NCBI RefSeq assembly: GCF_017353255.1
Contig: NZ_JAFMYU010000028.1
Span: 22,283 to 86,282 of the forward strand
Length of the DNA stretch: 64,000 nucleotides
DNA from: Fibrella aquatilis
GTDB taxonomy: Bacteria > Bacteroidota > Bacteroidia > Cytophagales > Spirosomataceae
Reading direction: 5' to 3'
Part shown: positions 18,106 through 29,605 of the stretch, one piece after another
How the letters are laid out: every line of letters starts with the position of its first letter
Numbering within the stretch: position 1 is the stretch's first letter
Translations under genes and position numbers: made by a program
The notes under the pieces: model-generated
Seen by the model: the letters and a program-made list of their open reading frames with translations, nothing else
What the model was told of the DNA's origin: nothing
The model's database searches: none

Positions 18106-19296
18106 ATGGCACACGTTTTCAATCGTCGAAACTGGTTGCAGTCAACCGGTTTAGTAACCGCTGGTCTGGCCACCGGTCTGGGTCGCTGGCAGGAAGCCAA
18201 GGCGGCATTTGTACCCGAATCTGTCGCCGCCGAGCAGCGGCTGTTTAACGAGTTTGTGGCGCTGACCAACACCCCGCCCGACACCATGCCCGTGCTAAAG
18301 GCGCGGCTGTTTGCCAACGAAAATCCCTACGGTATTGCGGGTAGTGCCAAAGAAGCCATCAACAAAGCCACGGCCCTGGGCAACCGCTACGCCTGGATGG
18401 AGTTTGCGCAGCTGAAAAAGCTAATCGCCGACGCCGAAGGGGTGTCGCCCAAAAACATTTTGATCACCCCCGGCTCATCAGACGTGCTGATGGCGGCGGC
18501 GGTCCGTTTCTCGCAAAAAGGCCCGATCCTGACCTGCCGCCCCACCTACGACGACCTGCTGGAACGGGCCACCAAACAAAACGGCCAAATCCTGACCGTT
18601 CCAGCCACCACCGGCCTGGGCTACGACCTGGCCGCGCTGAAAGCCAAAGCCCTCAGCACACCCGGCCTGAGCATGGTCTACATCGTGAACCCCAATAATC
18701 CCACGGGCACCATTGTCCCCCCCGCCGAACTGGCGCAGTTTTGCCGCGACGTGGCCCCGACAGTGCCCGTATTCATCGACGAGGCCTATATTGACTTCCT
18801 CGAACCCGCTGACCGGCCCATGCTGGGCAAGCTCATTGCCGAAGGTCTCGACGTGATGCTGGCGCGAACGTTCTCTAAGATTCACGGCTTTGCGGGCCTG
18901 CGGCTGGGTTACGTCATGGCCCAACCCAAGTCGATTGCGCAGATCAAGCCCTTCACCAATGGCGAATTTGCGGTAGGCATCACCACGCTCATGGGCGGCA
19001 TTGCCTCCTACCAGGATCAGGCCTGGCAAACGTACTGCCGTACCGAAAACGCCAAAGCCCGCGACTACACTATGAAGGCGCTGAAGGACATTGGCTACGA
19101 ACCCATTCCATCTTACGCTAACTTCATCCTGTTTCCGATTAAGATGAAGACGCAAACTTTTGAAGGTCAGATGTTCGGCCAGGGCGTGGGCATTCAAACC
19201 CGCGAAATAGACCGGCAGCCCTACTGCCGCGTCAGCATCGGCACCATGGACGAGATGAAAATATTCATGGACGCATTTAAGAAGGTAGTGGGATAA
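18106..19296 (+). CDS. Tat-exported PLP-dependent aminotransferase (HisC-like)
   Basis: The 396-residue protein is a fold-type I aminotransferase of the histidinol-phosphate aminotransferase group. It has NPNNPTG at 195-201, the pyridine-binding Asp225 in FIDEAY, and the Schiff-base Lys258 in TFSKIHGFAGLRLGY. Unlike cytoplasmic HisC it carries an N-terminal twin-arginine signal (FNRRNWLQSTGLVTAG, residues 5-20) with a hydrophobic stretch and a possible cleavage near AKAAF. This predicts a periplasmic enzyme exported already folded with its cofactor. No other histidine-biosynthesis gene is nearby, and the next gene is another Tat-signal enzyme, so amino-acid or amine conversion outside the cytoplasm is more likely than histidine synthesis. 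Confidence 0.88.
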   Translation: MAHVFNRRNWLQSTGLVTAGLATGLGRWQEAKAAFVPESVAAEQRLFNEFVALTNTPPDTMPVLKARLFANENPYGIAGSAKEAINKATALGNRYAWMEFAQLKKLIADAEGVSPKNILITPGSSDVLMAAAVRFSQKGPILTCRPTYDDLLERATKQNGQILTVPATTGLGYDLAALKAKALSTPGLSMVYIVNPNNPTGTIVPPAELAQFCRDVAPTVPVFIDEAYIDFLEPADRPMLGKLIAEGLDVMLARTFSKIHGFAGLRLGYVMAQPKSIAQIKPFTNGEFAVGITTLMGGIASYQDQAWQTYCRTENAKARDYTMKALKDIGYEPIPSYANFILFPIKMKTQTFEGQMFGQGVGIQTREIDRQPYCRVSIGTMDEMKIFMDAFKKVVG

Positions 19297-19297
19297 A

Positions 19298-19431
19298 GGA
19301 GGAAAGGGAGGAGGGAGGAAAGGAGCGGTCCGCCGGTGCGGAAGGGGATTGCTGACGCCCGACAAGTGGCCGTGAATGTGCCCCCTTCCGCACCGGCGGA
19401 CCGCTCCTTTCCTCCCTTCTCCCTTTCCTCC
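19298..19431. repeat. Long 3'-end inverted repeat with 50-bp arms (element B)
   Basis: Arms 19298-19347 and 19382-19431 pair at all 50 positions, with one G-U. Outer parts are purine tracts of GGAGG and GAAAGG units. The inner part contains GCGGTCCGCCGGTGCGG at 19325-19341, and the loop is 34 nt. The element begins one base after the aminotransferase stop and ends eight bases before the amine-oxidase start. Any operon transcript joining the two genes would have to pass this hairpin. Confidence 0.92.
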
Positions 19432-19439
19432 CTCTTCAT

Positions 19440-21044
19440 ATGACTCGACGCGATTTTATCAACAAGACCTCAGCTGGTTATGCCGGTTTACAGGCCTGGG
19501 GGCTGCTGCCTGCGGCTCCGGCGGCGGCATTTAGTCTGCCTGCCAATGGCTTTGCGGGTGATGGAAAGGGTCGGCGGGTGGTGATCCTGGGGGCGGGTCT
19601 GGCGGGTCTGGCTACGGCCTACGAGCTGGACAAACTCGGCTACGACTGCACCATTCTCGAAGCCCGAAACCGTTCCGGGGGCCGCGTGTGGACCATCCGG
19701 GGCGGCACGTCAGAGACCGAGATCGGGGGGACGCCGCAGACCAGTCAATTCGATCCAGGCAACTACTTCAACGCCGGGGCAGCCCGCATTCCGCACCATC
19801 ATCAGCTTACGTTGCAATACTGCCGTGAGCTGGGTATTCCACTGGAAATCTTCAACGGCAACAACGAGGCCGCTTACCTCTACAACCACCAGTCGGCTTC
19901 GGGCCTGACGGCATCGGCGGGCACGAGTGGGGGAGTGGCATCACCTTCGGCGGGGCCGCTGGCTAATCGGCGAATGCGGATCAGAGAGTACCACAACGAC
20001 ATGCGCGGCTATACCACCGAGCTACTTGCTAAAGCGCTGGATCAGGGGCAGTTAGATCAGGACCTGACGAAAGAAGACGTGGAGAAGCTGGTCGATTTTC
20101 TCAAAAACGAGGGTGACCTCAATACGGCCCACCTCTACAAAGGCACCAACCGGCGCGGCTACAAAACGCAGCCCGGCGCAGGTCCCACCCCCGGCGAAGC
20201 AGTTGACCCCTACGGCCTCACCGACCTGCTGCGGTCGGGGTTTATGCAGCCCGTTTTCTACAACGTGGGCGACTATATCTACGAACAGCAAACCACGCTG
20301 ATGCAGCCTGTGGGCGGTATGGACGCCATTCCGAAGGCATTTGAAGCCCGGCTGCCGGGCAAAATCCAGTTTAATGCCCGCGTCACCGAACTGCGCAAAA
20401 CTGAAAACGGCGTACGGATGGTGTATCAGAAAGGGGACAAACCCGCCGAAATTCAGGCCGAATTTTGCGTCTGTACGCTGCCCCTGCCGGTACTCAAAAA
20501 CATTGAATCCGACATATCAGGCACGGTGAAACGGGCGGCTGATTTTGTGCCATACATCAAAACGGGCAAGATCGGGTTGCAGTTTAAGCGGCGGTTCTGG
20601 GAGGAAGACGATGGTATCTACGGTGGCATCTCGCGCACCAACATGGACATCAACCAGATCTGGTATCCTTCGTTTGGCTTCATGAAACCCAAGGGTGTGC
20701 TTATCGGCTATTACAACTTCTATGGCCGTGCCGAGGCCGTAGGGGCACTTCCCATAGCCGAACGGCAGCAATTAGCGCTTACTCAGGGTAAGCAGATTCA
20801 CCCGCAATACGCTACTGAATTTGAGAACGCGTTTTCGCTGGCGTGGCACCGCATTCCCCATTCGGAAGGCGGCTGGGCTACGTACGACGACGCCACCCGC
20901 CGCAAATATTACCCCGCCCTGCTCGAACCCGACGGCCCCGTTTACTTCGCCGGCGAACATACCACGTACCTGACGGCCTGGATGGCCGGGGCACTCACCT
21001 CCGCCCGCCGCACCGTCGAAGCCATCCATAAACGGGTGGGATAA
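19440..21044 (+). CDS. Tat-exported FAD-dependent amine oxidase
   Basis: This 534-residue flavoprotein has a twin-arginine signal at the extreme N-terminus (MTRRDFINKT). It then shows the FAD Rossmann motif GAGLAG at 51-56, an acidic ribose-binding Glu74, and the GG-doublet motif RSGGRVWT at about 78-85. The C-terminal FAD-contacting segment YFAGEHTTYLTAWMAGAL is typical of monoamine or L-amino-acid oxidases. The substrate is not evident. It follows the Tat-exported aminotransferase, and both are preceded or followed by the same kind of long palindrome. Joint action on an amine or amino acid in the periplasm is a reasonable inference. Confidence 0.9.
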   Translation: MTRRDFINKTSAGYAGLQAWGLLPAAPAAAFSLPANGFAGDGKGRRVVILGAGLAGLATAYELDKLGYDCTILEARNRSGGRVWTIRGGTSETEIGGTPQTSQFDPGNYFNAGAARIPHHHQLTLQYCRELGIPLEIFNGNNEAAYLYNHQSASGLTASAGTSGGVASPSAGPLANRRMRIREYHNDMRGYTTELLAKALDQGQLDQDLTKEDVEKLVDFLKNEGDLNTAHLYKGTNRRGYKTQPGAGPTPGEAVDPYGLTDLLRSGFMQPVFYNVGDYIYEQQTTLMQPVGGMDAIPKAFEARLPGKIQFNARVTELRKTENGVRMVYQKGDKPAEIQAEFCVCTLPLPVLKNIESDISGTVKRAADFVPYIKTGKIGLQFKRRFWEEDDGIYGGISRTNMDINQIWYPSFGFMKPKGVLIGYYNFYGRAEAVGALPIAERQQLALTQGKQIHPQYATEFENAFSLAWHRIPHSEGGWATYDDATRRKYYPALLEPDGPVYFAGEHTTYLTAWMAGALTSARRTVEAIHKRVG

Positions 21045-21063
21045 AAACAAAAAACTTCATTCC

Positions 21064-22050
21064 ATGAAATCACTTTCGTACCTCTTCCTGCTGGGCGTGG
21101 CCCTATTTACCAATTTCTTTTCGCACCGAGCAATGGCGCAGGCCACGGCAGGTACGCTAACCGCCGAACAGGCCACGGCCGTGAAAGCCATCAAAATTGC
21201 CAACGCAGACAAAGACACCTACTTCAAATCTGGGGGGTATATTTTGGAGCGCTATGAAGACCGGCCTCCTTACGTATTCACCTACAGCGACGGTATCACG
21301 CGGAAGGTATATCTGTACAAAATCTACAGCGCCGCCGACACCAAAGAACTGGGTCTGCTGGCCCTGTACCAGAACGGCAAAACCGGCGAGTCGAAATCAT
21401 TTGTCGTGCCCGGCGTGGGTGCCGACCGCAAAGCGTGGGACGCCTACCTCGACGACCTCAAATATGTGGGTGAAAAAGAGCCGGGCCTAATGTCTGCCAT
21501 GACGTTTGCGCTCAGCCGCGAAATGGCCACGCTGCTGGGTGGTGGTAGCGCTAAAATTGACGAGGGCGGCAAGAAAAAAGAAGAATATAACTTCTGTTTC
21601 AGCGCCGAAGCCCCGGTACTTTTGGCCGACGGTAGTAGCAAGCCTATAGCACAAGTAGCTATTGGTGAGACTATTATGGCTTACGAATCAACTTCTCACG
21701 CGGTAGTGCCTGCCCAGGTAACGGGCGTTCAGCGGCACAAAGGGCAGTTTGGCCTGATAGGCATCTGGACCGTTCCGGAAGCCGAACTTAGCGCCAGCCG
21801 CACGGCTCAGCTCACCCCACCCAGCCTGCTCGAAGCTACCGATAATCACCCCGTGCTGACCGCCAGCGGCCGCAAAGCCCTCGGCGAGGTGGTCCTCGGC
21901 GAAACCGTCTACCGCTATGAAAATGGCCGACTGCAATCCCACCGCGTGATTAGTACGGGCACCACCGGCCGGTATACCACCACCGTCTATAGCCTCACTA
22001 CGCAGCAGGGTAGCTACGTGGTCAATGGCATGCTGGTGCTGGAAAAGTAG
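21064..22050 (+). CDS. Exported protein with C-terminal Hint (hedgehog/intein-type) domain
   Basis: The 328-residue product has a signal peptide ending near AMAQ (residue 26). Residues about 30-170 form a domain I do not recognise, ending in a Lys/Glu-rich linker (GGKKKEEYN). The rest matches a Hint domain: block A begins at Cys178 (CFSAEAPVLLADG), block B is TDNHPVL with His262, and the C-terminal strand TTVYSLTTQQGSYVVNGMLVL is block F-like. The HN dipeptide and a downstream extein are missing, so the protein resembles hedgehog-type or bacterial intein-like domains that cleave or transfer at the N-terminal Cys rather than splice. It lies 20 bp after the amine-oxidase gene and probably shares its transcript. 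Confidence 0.8.
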   Translation: MKSLSYLFLLGVALFTNFFSHRAMAQATAGTLTAEQATAVKAIKIANADKDTYFKSGGYILERYEDRPPYVFTYSDGITRKVYLYKIYSAADTKELGLLALYQNGKTGESKSFVVPGVGADRKAWDAYLDDLKYVGEKEPGLMSAMTFALSREMATLLGGGSAKIDEGGKKKEEYNFCFSAEAPVLLADGSSKPIAQVAIGETIMAYESTSHAVVPAQVTGVQRHKGQFGLIGIWTVPEAELSASRTAQLTPPSLLEATDNHPVLTASGRKALGEVVLGETVYRYENGRLQSHRVISTGTTGRYTTTVYSLTTQQGSYVVNGMLVLEK

Positions 22051-22060
22051 TTTTTGGCGG

Positions 22061-23542
22061 TCATTGGTCACTGATAGCTGTAAAGCTTTCTTCCAACTGC
22101 GCGGCCACCCGAAACAACAGGTTCTCATTACCCAGTGCGGCGGTGAACATGGAGCCTACGGGCAGGCCGTTGGCAGAGACGTGGAGCGGCACCGACATAG
22201 ACGGCTGGCCGGTCATGTTGGCAATGGGCGTGTAGGGAATGTAGCCAAATGACTTTTCGGCCAGCTGGTCAATCTGCTTGCTGCCTTTCAGAAAACGCAG
22301 GCCACCCAGCGCATCGACCATCTTCATGGTGCGGGTTTCGGCCGCCGAGTTTTGCAGTTCACCAATGCGGATGGGTGGGCGCGACATGGTGGGCGTAAGT
22401 AGCAAGTCGAAGCGTTCGTGGAGGTTGCCCATCTGCCTTGTAAGCGCGTTCCAGCGCCGTTTCTGGTACGAATTATCGACGGCGGTGTAGGCTTCTGAAA
22501 TGCGCGACAAGGCCCAGGTGTTCAGTTCCATATCGTCGCGGCGGGCGGGGCGTTTCAGGTAGTCGCTTAGCTCGCGGATGGTCGCGCCTGTTTCGCTCAG
22601 CACCATGGTCAGGAACACCTCGCTCAGCGCCGTTTGGTCATAAGGCAGAGCAATTTCCTCAACGGTATGACCCAGGCTTTCGAGTAGTTTGGCCGTTTTC
22701 TGCACCGCCAGTACGCATTCGGCGTGGGTTTGCTGGCCCGGAAAGGGGTGCTGCGTGGTGAGGGCAATGCGCAGCTTGCCGGGGTCTTTGCCTACCTGAC
22801 TCAAAAACGTGTCGGCAGTTGGACCCAGCGTGTAGGGGTCGCCGGGGGCCATGCCCGCCGAAACGTCGAGCAGGGCGGCACTATCGCGCACCGTGCGCGA
22901 GAGCACGTGGCTACGCACCGCGCCCTGCCACATTTCGCCAAAACCTGGCCCCAGCGAGGCACGCCCCCGCGAAGGCATCAGCCCAAACAGCCCGCAACAC
23001 GAGGCCGGAATACGGATGCTGCCACCCCCGTCGGAACCCGACGCGGCCGGTACAATGCCCGCCGCCACGGCCACCGCCGCCCCTCCGCTGCTGCCCCCCG
23101 GCGAGTAGGCCGGGTTCCAGGGGTTGCGCGCCGGGCCGTACAACTCCGACTCGGTATAGGGCGTAAGGCCAAATTCGGGGGTGTTGGTTTTGCCGAAAAA
23201 CACCAGCCCGGCCCCTTTGTAGCGCGCCACGGCATAGCTGTCAGTAGCTGAAATATGGCCCGCATAGCCCCGGTTGCCCGATTTCATGGGTGTACCGGCC
23301 CATTCAAGCTCCAGGTCTTTCAGCAAAAACGGCACCCCCCGAAACGGGGCGTCGGCGGGTAGTTGGTCCAGCATCCGGTGGCCCTGCTCGTAGAGGGGCG
23401 TCACGATGGCGTTCAGTTCGGGGTTGACGGCCTCGGCGCGGGCAATGGCCAGGTCGAGCAGTTCACCCGGCGTAGTATCGCCCTTGCGGACCAGCTCAGC
23501 CAGCCCCAGGGCATCGTGTTGGCGGTATTCGGAGAAGGTCAT
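22061..23542 (-). CDS. Amidase signature family hydrolase
   Basis: The 493-residue protein has the full Ser-cisSer-Lys triad of the amidase signature family. Lys75 lies in PFLLKDLE, the cis-Ser in GGSSGG (149-154) and the nucleophile Ser175 in [12 protein letters not shown]. These enzymes hydrolyse carboxamides; which one is acted on here cannot be read, and a GatA role is unlikely because no GatB/GatC is present. No signal peptide is visible, so it is cytoplasmic. Its ATG lies one base behind the TGA of the beta-galactosidase gene, indicating translational coupling. It converges on the Hint-domain gene with a gap of ten bases. Confidence 0.9.
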   Translation of the reverse strand: MTFSEYRQHDALGLAELVRKGDTTPGELLDLAIARAEAVNPELNAIVTPLYEQGHRMLDQLPADAPFRGVPFLLKDLELEWAGTPMKSGNRGYAGHISATDSYAVARYKGAGLVFFGKTNTPEFGLTPYTESELYGPARNPWNPAYSPGGSSGGAAVAVAAGIVPAASGSDGGGSIRIPASCCGLFGLMPSRGRASLGPGFGEMWQGAVRSHVLSRTVRDSAALLDVSAGMAPGDPYTLGPTADTFLSQVGKDPGKLRIALTTQHPFPGQQTHAECVLAVQKTAKLLESLGHTVEEIALPYDQTALSEVFLTMVLSETGATIRELSDYLKRPARRDDMELNTWALSRISEAYTAVDNSYQKRRWNALTRQMGNLHERFDLLLTPTMSRPPIRIGELQNSAAETRTMKMVDALGGLRFLKGSKQIDQLAEKSFGYIPYTPIANMTGQPSMSVPLHVSANGLPVGSMFTAALGNENLLFRVAAQLEESFTAISDQ

Positions 23543-23543
23543 A

Positions 23544-26942
<3,399 letters not shown>

Positions 26943-26985
26943 TTAGCGTACTGACGAACTCAACCTCCGCTTCGGCGGCTATGTC

Positions 26986-27849
26986 ATGGAAAACGTAAAA
27001 ATGAGCCGCATCGCCACGGCTGCCCTAGTGGTAAGTAGCATTGTGGGCACGTACTTCTTCGCTGGTCCCCGCAACCGTAAGAAACGCACCGATGTGGTGC
27101 CCGCCTTCAAAGGCGAACTCGACGCTAACCTGGCCACGCCCGCCAACGGTACCTTCGCCGCCGTCTGGCCGGTCATCTACACCGGCACCCTGGGCCTGGC
27201 GGTGCATCAGGCGCTGCCGTCGCAGGTAGATAATCCGCGCTACGAAAAAGCCGCCCCCTGGCTGGTGGTTAACTATTTGCTCAACGCCCTGTTTGGCGTG
27301 TTCTTCTCGCGGGGTGAAAAGTCGGCGCGGGTAGCGGCCAATGCCATCACGGTGGCGCAGTTGCCTACGGTGCTGGCCCTGCACCACGCCCTGGAAGTGG
27401 GCAAAACCGAAGTGGCCGAACCCGAACGCACCTTTCAGCGCACGGTGGGCATCTACGCGGGCTGGATCACCGTAGCCACGGGCGTGGCCACTACCAACCT
27501 GCTCATCGAGGCGGGCTACCGCGTCAGTCCCAAACGAGCCGAACCCTATGCCGTGGGGCTGCTGAGCATTCTGGGCGGTATTGGTCTGGCCGTGTCGAAA
27601 AAGCTAAACGACCCCTACTACCTGCTGCCATTTGTGGCGGGCTTCACGGGCGTGGCCGCCAAGCAATATGGCCGAAACAGCACTCTGGCGGGGGTTTCGG
27701 GTGCTCTGGCCCTAACGGTAGCGGGCGTTTTTGTACAGCGTATCCGCGAAGCCCAGGCCGACGTCACCGAGTTGGGCAATGACCAAATCGCCGCCGAAGC
27801 CGCCCGCGAAGAGATGGCCGAAGAACCGTATTATATTGACATGGACTGA
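26986..27849 (+). CDS. TspO/MBR-like multi-helix membrane protein
   Basis: The 287-residue protein has about eight hydrophobic segments. The motif GTFAAVWPVIYTGTLGLAVHQA near residues 55-75 resembles the first conserved loop and helix of TspO/MBR (tryptophan-rich sensory) proteins, but the typical Trp-rich core is weak and the protein is longer than the usual 150-160 residues. The tail is acidic (EAAREEMAEEPYYIDMD). I call it TspO-like with reservation; it may be a distinct membrane family. An alternative start is ATG 27001. It is followed four bases or so later by inverted-repeat element C. Confidence 0.62.
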   Translation: MENVKMSRIATAALVVSSIVGTYFFAGPRNRKKRTDVVPAFKGELDANLATPANGTFAAVWPVIYTGTLGLAVHQALPSQVDNPRYEKAAPWLVVNYLLNALFGVFFSRGEKSARVAANAITVAQLPTVLALHHALEVGKTEVAEPERTFQRTVGIYAGWITVATGVATTNLLIEAGYRVSPKRAEPYAVGLLSILGGIGLAVSKKLNDPYYLLPFVAGFTGVAAKQYGRNSTLAGVSGALALTVAGVFVQRIREAQADVTELGNDQIAAEAAREEMAEEPYYIDMD

Positions 27850-27854
27850 AAAAG

Positions 27855-27977
27855 AGTTCAAGGTCTAACGTCCAAAGTTCAAGCGCCCCTGATTAAAGTT
27901 GCTTCGCGCTTCAGTGACATATGTGCGAAACAACTTTAATCAGGGGCGCTTGAACTTTAGACGTTAGACCTTGAACT
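27855..27977. repeat. Long 3'-end inverted repeat (element C)
   Basis: Arms 27855-27901 and 27931-27977 pair over 47 positions with one mismatch and one G-U near the outer edge. The left arm contains GTTCAAGGTCTAACG and ends with AAGTTGCTTCGCG at the loop; the loop is 29 nt. The element starts six bases after the stop of the TspO-like gene and ends 13 bases before the M61 peptidase start. Confidence 0.92.
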
Positions 27978-27990
27978 TGCAACCTACCTC

Positions 27991-29433
27991 ATGCACTACA
28001 CCCTCACTGCCCTTGCCGACTCTTCCTTCGATGTTACCTGTCGGGTTGAGGACGTGGCGGGCGATACGCTCGATTTGCAGTTGCCTGCGTGGCGGCCGGG
28101 GCGGTATGAATTGCAGCATTTCGCCAAAAATATTCGGGCGTTTGGCGTGGTGGATCAGGAGGGTAAGCCGTTGCCCGTTCGGAAGGTGACCAAAGACCGG
28201 TGGCGGGTGCAGACGGCGGGAGCCACGGCTATCGAGGCACGTTACAATTACTTCGGCCTGTTGGCGGGCGACCATAAACTCGACGCGGGCAGCAGCTATG
28301 CCGACGAGCGGTTCTGGAGCGTGAACCCGGTGAACCTCTGCGTGTATGCCGAAGGCCGTTTGCACGAACCCTGCACCCTGGTGCTGACCATTCCTGACCG
28401 CTGGCAAGTTGCCTGCGGACTGCCGACAAATGGACACAATACGCTGACTGCCAGTGACTATTACGCGTTGGTCGATAGTCCGTTTATTGCGTCGGGGTCG
28501 GTGTGGGCGGTGCATTATGATGTGGCGGGGGTGCCCATGACCATCTGGATTCAGAACTGGCCCGGCGCGTTTAACGCCGCCCGCATGGCCCACGATTTTG
28601 CCCGGTTTACGGAAGCGCAGATCCGGCTTTTTGGCGAATTCCCACCCGCCGACTACCATTTTCTCACCGTCGTTTTGCCCGTGGCCTATTACCACGGCGT
28701 AGAACACCGCAACAGCACCCTCCTCATATTGGGGCCAGATACCGAAGGCGAAGGCCTGTATGTCGACCTGCTAGGCGTGGCTTCGCACGAACTGTTTCAT
28801 ACCTGGAACATCTGCCGCATCCGCCCCGCCGAGTTGCTGCCCTACGATTTCACCCGCGAAAACTACTTCACCACCTGCTTCGTGGCCGAGGGCATCACCA
28901 CTTACTACGGCGACCTGATGCTGCGCCGCGCTGGAGTTTTCGACGATGAGGCGTACCTAAAAGAGCTGTTGGTGGTGCTGAAACGCCATTTTGAGCAGGC
29001 TAACCACGCCGCGCTGTCGCTCACCGAATCGTCGTACGATCTCTGGCTCGACGGCTACGTGAAGGGCGTACCTGACCGCAAAGTATCAGTTTACCACAAA
29101 GGCGCCATCGTGTCGCTCATTCTGGATCTGCACCTCCGCCGCCAAACGGCTCACGCCCGCTCCCTCGACGATGTAATGCGGCAGCTTTGGGTGCAATTTG
29201 GCAAACCGTTTATCGGCTATGCCTATGCCGACTACCGCGCCGTCGTGGCCGACGTAGCCGGTGATCCCCTCGACTGGTATTTCGACACCTGCATTACCGG
29301 CACCACCCCCCTCGACGACCTGCTCAACGACCACCTGGCCTTCGTTGGCCTGCGCATGACCTACGACGAAGCCGGGCTGGTGCTGCTGGAACGGGAAGAA
29401 AGCGCCGAGTGGGCGACATGGATGAGTGCGTAG
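27991..29433 (+). CDS. M61 family metallopeptidase lacking the PDZ domain
   Basis: The 480-residue protein has the M61 (glycyl aminopeptidase-like) N-terminal beta domain with LPAWRPGRYELQHFAKNI and the conserved GVEHRNST motif at about 236-242. The zinc site is His266-Glu267-x-x-His270 in SHELFHTWN, and the third ligand is probably Glu300 in VAEGITTYYGDL. Family members usually continue for a further 100 or so residues with a PDZ domain, but here the frame stops soon after TPLDDLLNDHLAFVGL. The catalytic domain appears complete, so I regard this as a natural short form or an ancient C-terminal loss rather than an inactive fragment. No signal peptide is visible. Confidence 0.88.
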   Translation: MHYTLTALADSSFDVTCRVEDVAGDTLDLQLPAWRPGRYELQHFAKNIRAFGVVDQEGKPLPVRKVTKDRWRVQTAGATAIEARYNYFGLLAGDHKLDAGSSYADERFWSVNPVNLCVYAEGRLHEPCTLVLTIPDRWQVACGLPTNGHNTLTASDYYALVDSPFIASGSVWAVHYDVAGVPMTIWIQNWPGAFNAARMAHDFARFTEAQIRLFGEFPPADYHFLTVVLPVAYYHGVEHRNSTLLILGPDTEGEGLYVDLLGVASHELFHTWNICRIRPAELLPYDFTRENYFTTCFVAEGITTYYGDLMLRRAGVFDDEAYLKELLVVLKRHFEQANHAALSLTESSYDLWLDGYVKGVPDRKVSVYHKGAIVSLILDLHLRRQTAHARSLDDVMRQLWVQFGKPFIGYAYADYRAVVADVAGDPLDWYFDTCITGTTPLDDLLNDHLAFVGLRMTYDEAGLVLLEREESAEWATWMSA

Positions 29434-29605
29434 CGATAATTGCCGGATTCTGCATAGTACTTGCCGGTTTGTTCCGCTTCCGCCAGCAGAAAATTGGGCA
29501 GATTTGTCTAGTATTTTCCGGTAAAAAGCCAAAATAGGTCGCGGGCTGCGTATCATTGAGGGATGCATATGATGACCCCCTATTCCCATAATCCCTTTCC
29601 TACTT

